Origin: Frondihabitans sp.
GTDB taxonomy: Bacteria; Actinomycetota; Actinomycetes; Actinomycetales; Microbacteriaceae
Direction: 5' to 3'
DNA: 11,575 nt
Assembly (NCBI GenBank): GCA_025464735.1
Contig: JAODMX010000031.1
Location: 1 to 11,575 of the forward strand
In this document: positions 7,329 through 11,575 of the stretch, piece after piece
Layout: the number at the start of each line of letters is the position of its first letter
Numbering within the stretch: the first letter of the stretch is position 1
Notes under the pieces: generated by a model
What the model was told of the DNA's origin: nothing
Seen by the model: only the letters and a program-made list of their open reading frames with translations
The model's database searches: none
Program-made: the position numbers and the translations under genes

Positions 7329-7925
7329 ATGACGACAGGAAAGAAACGTCGGGGTCCTATCAGTGCCACGGATGCCTTGGCGGAACTGGCGCAGGATGAG
7401 GACTATCAGGTGAGAAGAGCGGTATTCCAACGCGGCCTTGACGATCGAACACGCAAACTCCGTGACGCCGAGAAGCCCATCGTGGTTGATCTTTCTGCAG
7501 CTGGAGTGAACGTGAATTCCGTGTGGGATCTGGTCAACTCATCCCGACCGTATCCGGCTGCGTTGCCTGTCCTTTTGTGTCATCTCGAGAAAGGCGGCTA
7601 CCCGGATCGGGTAATGGAGAGTCTTGGTAGGGCGTTGGCTGTTCGACCCTCTGTCGTGTATTGGGATCAGCTTGCTTCCCTTTATCGTGCTTCGCGGAAT
7701 GCGGGTGAGGAGGAAGGGACGGCCGTCGCACTTGCGGCCTCCGCGACAGAAGCTCACCTTGATGAGTTGGTCGACTTCTTGTCCCAGTCAGATCGAGGTG
7801 AGTCCAGGATCTACTTCCTCCGGGCAATCCTCCGTGTTGGTGGGGATCGCGGGCGCTACATAGTTGAGTCCTTGAAGTCCGATCCAGTTTTCGGCAAAGA
7901 AGCTCGTACTTTGCTAGCCATATAA
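7329..7925 (+). CDS. Immunity protein of HEAT-repeat-like type, cognate to the upstream nuclease toxin
   Basis: A 198-residue, helix-rich cytoplasmic protein, probably the inhibitor that protects the producer from the adjoining nuclease tip. Its ATG overlaps the restored toxin stop as ATGA, the usual coupling of toxin tip and immunity gene, and no separate strong ribosome-binding site is seen. VDLSAAGVNVNSVWDLVN (53-70) is followed by YPAALPVLLCHLEK (75-88) and PDRVMESLGRALAVRPS (92-108). Later helices hold the pattern AVALAASATEAHLDELVDFL and SRIYFLRAILR. These amphipathic helix pairs resemble HEAT repeats. I recall similar proteins beside actinobacterial toxin tips, but the pairing is inferred from position. 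The frame is open upstream to 7101; that extension is a shadow of the toxin. Confidence 0.8.
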   Translation: MTTGKKRRGPISATDALAELAQDEDYQVRRAVFQRGLDDRTRKLRDAEKPIVVDLSAAGVNVNSVWDLVNSSRPYPAALPVLLCHLEKGGYPDRVMESLGRALAVRPSVVYWDQLASLYRASRNAGEEEGTAVALAASATEAHLDELVDFLSQSDRGESRIYFLRAILRVGGDRGRYIVESLKSDPVFGKEARTLLAI

Positions 7926-8081
7926 AGCAGGGTCGGATGCGCTGAATATGGGGTCTTGTCGGGGCTCTGACAGCGGCCCGAGATGCAGTCGTCGGCACGA
8001 GTGGAGAAACGTTCCGCAGCGCCTCCTCTGGCCGAAGGACGCGCGCCTGTGCGATGTCCGCCTCTTCCCCACTGTTTGCGC
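7926..8081. other. Convergent intergenic gap between immunity gene and AAA+ gene
   Basis: This 156-base gap separates the ends of two convergent units. I see no strong hairpin with a T tract. It would have to hold termination for both, perhaps Rho-dependent. Confidence 0.4.
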
Positions 8082-9329
8082 CTACAGCCGCTTCATCTTT
8101 TTCAGGTAGCTGCGCAACTCCGCGTACGTGCCGTCGTCTTCGCCGAACATGACGACGTTCCGCGCACTGTCGAGCCAGGATCCCGTCGAGGGGCGCACCT
8201 CAGCGAGAGCGTTTTCGAGATCGCCCATTCTGATCATCCGGACGACGCCGGTCTTGACGCTGTCGCTCATCGCGCTCTCTGCGGACAATTCGCATACGTA
8301 GGCGATATCGGCGCCTGAAAGCCCCTCAGACGCCTTCGCGAGCTTCTTCGCCTCGATGCCTTCGACGGGCCGGCCTTGGAGGTGGGAGTGGAAGATCGAC
8401 TCGCGGGCCTCGAGGTCCGGCGGCAGCACCAGCACCGTGCGATCGAAGCGGCCCGGGCGGCGGAGCGCCGGGTCGACATCCCACGGCTGGTTCGTCGCTG
8501 CGAGAACGAAGACGTCGTCGTTCACTCCGGTCACGCCGTCCAGCTCGGTCAGCATCTGGTTGACGGTGCCCCGGATCGCGGAGTTGCGTGTCTGGCTTCG
8601 GCGCTGGCCGAGCGCGTCGATCTCGTCGATGAACAACACGCAGGGAGCCTGGCGTCGAGCTAGCTGGAACGTCTCGTGCACGTTTCTCTCGCTGTTGCCG
8701 AGGAAAGGGTCGAGGATGTCGGACAGCCCGATCGAGAGGAACGCGGCACCAAGTTCGCCAGCCAGCGCTTTGGCGATGTAGGTCTTGCCGCAGCCGGGAG
8801 GGCCGTAGAGCAAGAGACCCCCGCGGAGGCTCTTGCCGTAGAGCCGGCGCAACTCAGGGTTCTTTAGGGGCTCGAGGAACGACGACCGGAGGCGCTCTTT
8901 CACGGCCGTCATTCCGCCGACGTCTGCGAGCGTGACGCAGGGTCGCTCGGCCAGCACGAGGGGCGATTCAGGATCGGGGGCCGCCGCTTCGTCCACGAAC
9001 GCGGGTGCCACGAGATCCTCGACCTGTTCTTCAGCACGGTGCCAGTCAAAGCCGGTGTTGGTCGCGCCGGGCGTGACTGCGATCCCCGATGCAGAGTCGG
9101 CTTCCGTTTCCGTTGTTGCTGCCGGAGCCTTCGGGCTTAGGGCTCGCCTGAGGAGCTCCCGCGCCTCCGCATCGTCCGGTGCGCTCGCAACGATCGGCGC
9201 AACGATGGCGACGGCTTCGTCTCGCTCACCGGCCGTGAGGAGCATTTCGCCGAGGTGCTTGCGGAGTGCCGCATCGGTCGGGTCGGCGAGAACCGCTCGG
9301 CGGAGAGCGTCGAGCAGAGGATCCGTCAT
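8082..9329 (-). CDS. Cdc48/Vps4-like AAA+ ATPase with N-terminal TPR-like region
   Basis: A 415-residue cytoplasmic AAA+ protein, likely an unfoldase or remodeller. Residues 1-65 form TPR-like helix pairs (LLDALRRAVLADPTDAALRK, then LGEMLLTAGERDEAVAIV). About 66-125 is an acidic, low-complexity linker. The AAA domain starts with VTLADVGGM (132-140). Walker A is GPPGCGKT at 176-183 and Walker B is VLFIDEID at 231-238. Sensor 1 is ATN at 278-280. The arginine fingers lie in ALRRPGRFDR (R291, R294), and GLSGADIAYVCE (336-347) is the sensor-2 helix. A Vps4/Cdc48-type ending follows (VRPSTGSWLD, then DDGTYAELRSYL). Its ATG overlaps the TGA of the upstream TPR membrane protein gene, so the two are coupled. 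Single-ring, about half the size of Cdc48. Substrate unknown; flanking toxin tips make them candidate clients. Confidence 0.92.
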   Translation of the reverse strand: MTDPLLDALRRAVLADPTDAALRKHLGEMLLTAGERDEAVAIVAPIVASAPDDAEARELLRRALSPKAPAATTETEADSASGIAVTPGATNTGFDWHRAEEQVEDLVAPAFVDEAAAPDPESPLVLAERPCVTLADVGGMTAVKERLRSSFLEPLKNPELRRLYGKSLRGGLLLYGPPGCGKTYIAKALAGELGAAFLSIGLSDILDPFLGNSERNVHETFQLARRQAPCVLFIDEIDALGQRRSQTRNSAIRGTVNQMLTELDGVTGVNDDVFVLAATNQPWDVDPALRRPGRFDRTVLVLPPDLEARESIFHSHLQGRPVEGIEAKKLAKASEGLSGADIAYVCELSAESAMSDSVKTGVVRMIRMGDLENALAEVRPSTGSWLDSARNVVMFGEDDGTYAELRSYLKKMKRL

Positions 9330-10471
9330 GACGGGATCCTAGGCGCTCGGCCGTTCCGCGAAGACATCTTGACGCCGGTCGTGCTCGCAGAGAGGGACAG
9401 GCCGGTCTTCACCGCCCAGCGTTTTTCGGCGCGGAACTGAAAACGAATCAGCACGTAGATCGCGACGAAGAACACGACATCGAGAAAAATCCACGAACCG
9501 ATGAACGCCGATGCGACGACGGCGAGTACTTCGAGGCCCATCGCGCGCGAAACAGGTCGCAATCCAGAGTTGTCATGGAGTGCCGTCTTCAAGAATGTTC
9601 GTGTTGCCGGGCCACCCGCGACGAGGAAGGCGCCCCCGTAGCTGCCCACGGCGACCAGAGTCACGAGGGAACCGATGATAGAGACGGGGCCGAGCGCAGC
9701 CCGCGGGAGCTGCTCTCCTGTCCCGAAGCTGATGACGAGAACCACTGACACCACGAGCCGAGTCCACGACAAGAGAACGAAGAACAGGCGAACGTGTCTG
9801 CAGGCGGCCAGGATTGTGGCGATCAAGTTTCGACGGTACAGGGGGTTGTCCGGTGCTTGAGCGAGAAGCCGGACGAACGTGTTGACCGTTCGGACGGCGC
9901 GCATCTGGGTCTTGCTGATGTCCAGGATGCCGAGGTTATTGCGGGCCGTGACGGATTGCGGGTCGAGCCGAAGCGCTTCCAGGTAAGCCGCCCGTGACCG
10001 GCTGACGTCCTCGGCCTGCCTGAAGTAGTCGCCGAGAACGACGTAGGAATTCGATACTTGAGGAGCAAGAGCCACGGCCTGGTTCGCCGCCGATTTAACC
10101 TCGGGGCCGATGTCGCCCGTGGCTAGACCTATGACGACGCGCGTGATGTGCGAATTGGAGTTGTTCGGGTCGACGGCGATGGACTGGGTCGCTGCAGCCT
10201 GCGCTTGGTGGTGGTGCCCCATTTTGCTGTGCGCTCTCGCCAGCATCTGGAGGGCCCGGCCGGTACTCGAGCCGATAGACAGCGCCCGCTGCGCTGCGGT
10301 CAACGCCTCTCCCGGGTCGCCGTGGTCTAGGTGTGTGGAAGCGAAGAGAAGGAGCGCATCGGACCGATCCGGCTCGGACGCGAGGACACCACGCAGGATC
10401 CGCAGCCCTTCCTGCGGCCGACCCGCTTCGACGAACGCGCGTGCTCTGGCAACATCGATGTGCTCGGCCAC
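9326..10471 (-). CDS. TPR-repeat membrane protein, partner of the AAA+ ATPase
   Basis: A 381-residue protein with TPR-type helix pairs over residues of about 5-215 and three or four membrane helices after them. TPR signatures include GRPQEGLRILRGVLASEPDR (18-36), GDPGEALTAAQRALSIG (51-67), GHHHQAQAAATQSIAVDPNN (85-104) and SRSRAAYLEALRLDPQS (157-173). Hydrophobic segments lie at about 229-249, 262-287, 311-329 and 330-346, and the tail is basic. The GTG at 10471 is chosen because AGGAGG (10480-10485) lies 8 nt upstream; the frame is open to 10582 but that stretch has no domain features. The stop overlaps the AAA+ start as ATGA. The TPR part probably recruits a client or the ATPase to the membrane. 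I do not recognise a named family. Confidence 0.85.
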   Translation of the reverse strand: MAEHIDVARARAFVEAGRPQEGLRILRGVLASEPDRSDALLLFASTHLDHGDPGEALTAAQRALSIGSSTGRALQMLARAHSKMGHHHQAQAAATQSIAVDPNNSNSHITRVVIGLATGDIGPEVKSAANQAVALAPQVSNSYVVLGDYFRQAEDVSRSRAAYLEALRLDPQSVTARNNLGILDISKTQMRAVRTVNTFVRLLAQAPDNPLYRRNLIATILAACRHVRLFFVLLSWTRLVVSVVLVISFGTGEQLPRAALGPVSIIGSLVTLVAVGSYGGAFLVAGGPATRTFLKTALHDNSGLRPVSRAMGLEVLAVVASAFIGSWIFLDVVFFVAIYVLIRFQFRAEKRWAVKTGLSLSASTTGVKMSSRNGRAPRIPS

Positions 10472-10759
10472 TACTCCCACCTCCTGTCTGGCCGTCTTGC
10501 GAAATGCCCTTGGCCACTCGTGATCGTATTGCGCCCTTTCGGAACGGCAAAGATTTCCGCTGTGCAGTTTGTTTGTCACCATCCCCGCCGGGTGCGCACC
10601 TGAGAACCCGCGCCGGGGGTGCTCCCGCGTGCCCGAAAACCGCCGTCATCGTGACGACCGCGACAATCCGACCGTCACCACTGACGACCCCCACGTCACC
10701 GTGCCGGCCACACCCCCAAAACCCATCGTCAAATTGGCTGACGCCTCATCGTCATCTAA
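10472..10759. other. Interval between the TPR/AAA+ operon and the second toxin tip
   Basis: About 290 bases holding the ribosome-binding site and presumably the promoter of the TPR gene, then the inverted-repeat cluster. A plus-strand frame from a GTG at 10629 reads NPTVTTDDPHVTVPATP and KLADASSSSNVTDNN, a composition like a secreted linker. It runs one base out of register with the toxin frame, near a five-G run at 10777-10781. Whether it is translated is uncertain. No confident promoter hexamers were seen. Confidence 0.4.
10480..10485 (-). promoter_or_regulatory. Ribosome-binding site deciding the GTG start of the TPR protein
   Basis: On the minus strand this reads AGGAGG, a perfect Shine-Dalgarno core, 8 nt before GTG at 10471. 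It moves the start 37 codons downstream of the longest frame. Confidence 0.8.
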
Positions 10760-10766
10760 CGTGACG
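10644..10766. repeat. Cluster of four CGTCA...TGACG inverted repeats
   Basis: Four pairs of CGTCA and TGACG face each other: 10644-10648/10652-10656 (3-nt spacer), 10673-10677/10682-10686 (4 nt), 10727-10731/10739-10743 (7 nt) and 10750-10754/10762-10766 (7 nt). Single CGTCA copies follow the second pair (10694-10698) and the last (10804-10808). The cluster lies between the divergent TPR/AAA+ operon and the second toxin tip, as operators for a regulator would. Part of the pattern could come from repeated Val-Thr and Asp codons if the stretch is translated. Confidence 0.55.
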
Positions 10767-11575
10767 GACAACAACAGGGGGCGAACGCGGCCGGGGCCGA
10801 CGTCGTCAACAGTCAGAAAGATACCCCTGCTGCTCCAGGAAATAGTGGTCGTAGTTACTATTCCGGTTCGAGCAAGTTCGGCTCGGGGGGTTTCGACGGC
10901 TATTACAACCCTGCGTCGACGGGTTCGTTTGCCAACAGCCGGGCAGTACAGAAGGCAAAGGCTGACGCTGGTAAGACGCTGGAGGCGTTCGGACTGACCG
11001 CGGTGACTGCGGTGGCGACCGTGGGAAGCGTTTTGTGTGGTGTCGCCACCCTCGGGGTGTGTGATGCGGCCGGGGCGGGAGAGGTCGACGCAGGTTTGAT
11101 TGCCTTCGATGCGGCGGAGATCGCGGACACTGTCGTCGAGGACTCCGCGGTCGCCGAGGACTCCGCTGCCGCGGACGAGGCTGCCTCTACCAAGGCTCAG
11201 TCGGCTGCTAATTGTAATTATTCCTTCACGGGCGCGACCCCGGTCGTTCTTGCGTCGGGTGCCGCGGTGCCGATCGACCAGATCGCCGTGGGGGATAAGG
11301 TTCTCGCGACGAATGTGATCACGGGCAAGTCGTCCGCGAAGACGGTGCAGAAACTTTGGGATAACCATGACACCGACCTGATGGATGTCACCGTGACCAG
11401 TGGCGGTGTGACCGCGACGATTCACGCGACCCAGCATCACCTGTTCTGGGACGCGACCAGCAACACGTGGGTTGAAGCCGACCAGCTCCACCCCGGCGAC
11501 ACCCTCCACTCCGACAACGGGGTGACCGTCACCGTTGCCAGCACGAAGGTGATCCCTGGCGCGCACGACATGTGG
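10760..11575 (+). CDS. Second polymorphic-toxin tip with HINT self-cleaving domain, lacking a start and cut by the window end
   Basis: The frame opens after a TAA (10757-10759) with no usable start codon before the toxin motifs, so it is an N-terminally truncated or cassette-like module. It has TPAAPGNSGRSYYSG, then SKFGSGGFDG, then a hydrophobic stretch (LTAVTAVATVGSVLCGVATL). An acidic repeat (VEDSAVAEDSAAADE) comes next. The HINT (intein-like autoprotease) domain starts at CNYSFTGATPVVLASG; C is the presumed nucleophile, IDQIAVGDKVLATN follows, and ATQHHLFWD carries the conserved TxxH-type histidine. HINT domains of this pretoxin class release the C-terminal toxin, which lies beyond the window. 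The motifs before HINT are shared with the first tip, showing a common parent. The warhead cannot be told from here. Confidence 0.82.

Larger units (their letters stand above)
6626..7332 (+). pseudogene. Polymorphic-toxin C-terminal tip with Tox-REase-7-like nuclease domain, headless and frame-broken
   Basis: The 3' end of a large secreted toxin gene, probably Rhs-like, whose front was removed at the IS edge. In order it shows LGLSPAPWTPAAPGN, reminiscent of the DPLGL boundary of Rhs proteins; a Gly/Ser linker; a SKFGYGGFDG motif; a hydrophobic segment (FFIAGGVSIAVLGGALVCAL); and an acidic linker. The nuclease part follows, with GRTRIFDGL then SEVKN: the D and ExK of a PD-(D/E)xK fold. The frame then meets six G at 7245-7250. 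Read straight on, it ends at 7318 with unrelated sequence. One base back, it gives GSNPTTLSRPLFDAIHDTPN and then FNLKFIP, the expected family ending, and stops at 7330-7332 overlapping the immunity start. An ATG inside the IS end (6584) is in frame and could start a short fusion. Confidence 0.82.

Noticed and set aside
8082..10471. ESX/type VII EccA-like or contractile-injection-system assignment for the AAA+ gene
   Set aside because: The AAA domain is Cdc48/Vps4-like rather than CbxX-like, and no sheath, tube, WXG100 or EccC genes are in the window.
10644..10808. CRISPR array or iteron origin for the CGTCA/TGACG cluster
   Set aside because: Units are only 5 bp, inverted rather than direct, and unevenly spaced; no replication gene or cas gene is present.
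10646..11566. Long open minus-strand frame over the second toxin tip
   Set aside because: It is a shadow of the plus-strand HINT/toxin frame, which has clear motifs; the minus product has no domain features.

Overview
The window is high-GC DNA with strong third-position GC bias, GTG starts and ATGA/GTGA gene overlaps. Together with the gene families present this fits a chromosomal accessory region of an actinobacterium, perhaps a Micrococcales member. That assignment is inference; no rRNA or other marker gene is present.

Left part (1-2484): a GTGA-overlapping pair on the minus strand, a TetR-type repressor and an EamA/DMT-type exporter, sits divergent to an NmrA/QorB-like NAD(P)-binding oxidoreductase. 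A perfect 16-bp palindrome and promoter-like hexamers lie in front of the repressor. The exporter frame is broken by an in-frame TGA and continues past it to the window edge.

Middle (2485-5220): a stand-alone P-loop ATPase of the Orc1/archaeal-ATPase kind on the minus strand with an AT-rich inverted repeat upstream; a small two-gene minus-strand unit (secreted peptide, then membrane protein); and about 680 bp without a convincing gene.

Insertion sequence (5221-6624): a complete-looking IS256-family element with 27-bp terminal inverted repeats and an intact DDE transposase. Its flanks carry no target duplication, and its right end abuts a headless toxin gene, so the insertion probably came with a deletion or rearrangement.

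Right part (6625-11575): a polymorphic-toxin region. Immediately right of the IS is the C-terminal part of a toxin (Gly/Ser linker, hydrophobic segment, PD-(D/E)xK nuclease domain resembling Tox-REase-7). It has a frame break at a run of six G, and its restored frame ends in an ATGA overlap with a HEAT-like immunity gene. At the right edge is a second, paralogous toxin tip sharing TPAAPGN and SKFGxGGFDG motifs, followed by a HINT self-cleaving domain and cut by the window end. It too lacks an N-terminus. Between the two tips lies a minus-strand operon of a TPR membrane protein and a Cdc48-like AAA+ ATPase with an N-terminal TPR-like region, overlapping by ATGA. A cluster of CGTCA...TGACG inverted repeats lies in the gap between the operon and the second tip.

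The most interesting possibility is that the TPR/AAA+ pair handles, unfolds or exports these actinobacterial toxins, and that the headless tips are a reservoir of exchangeable toxin ends. This rests on gene neighbourhood and is not demonstrated by the sequence.
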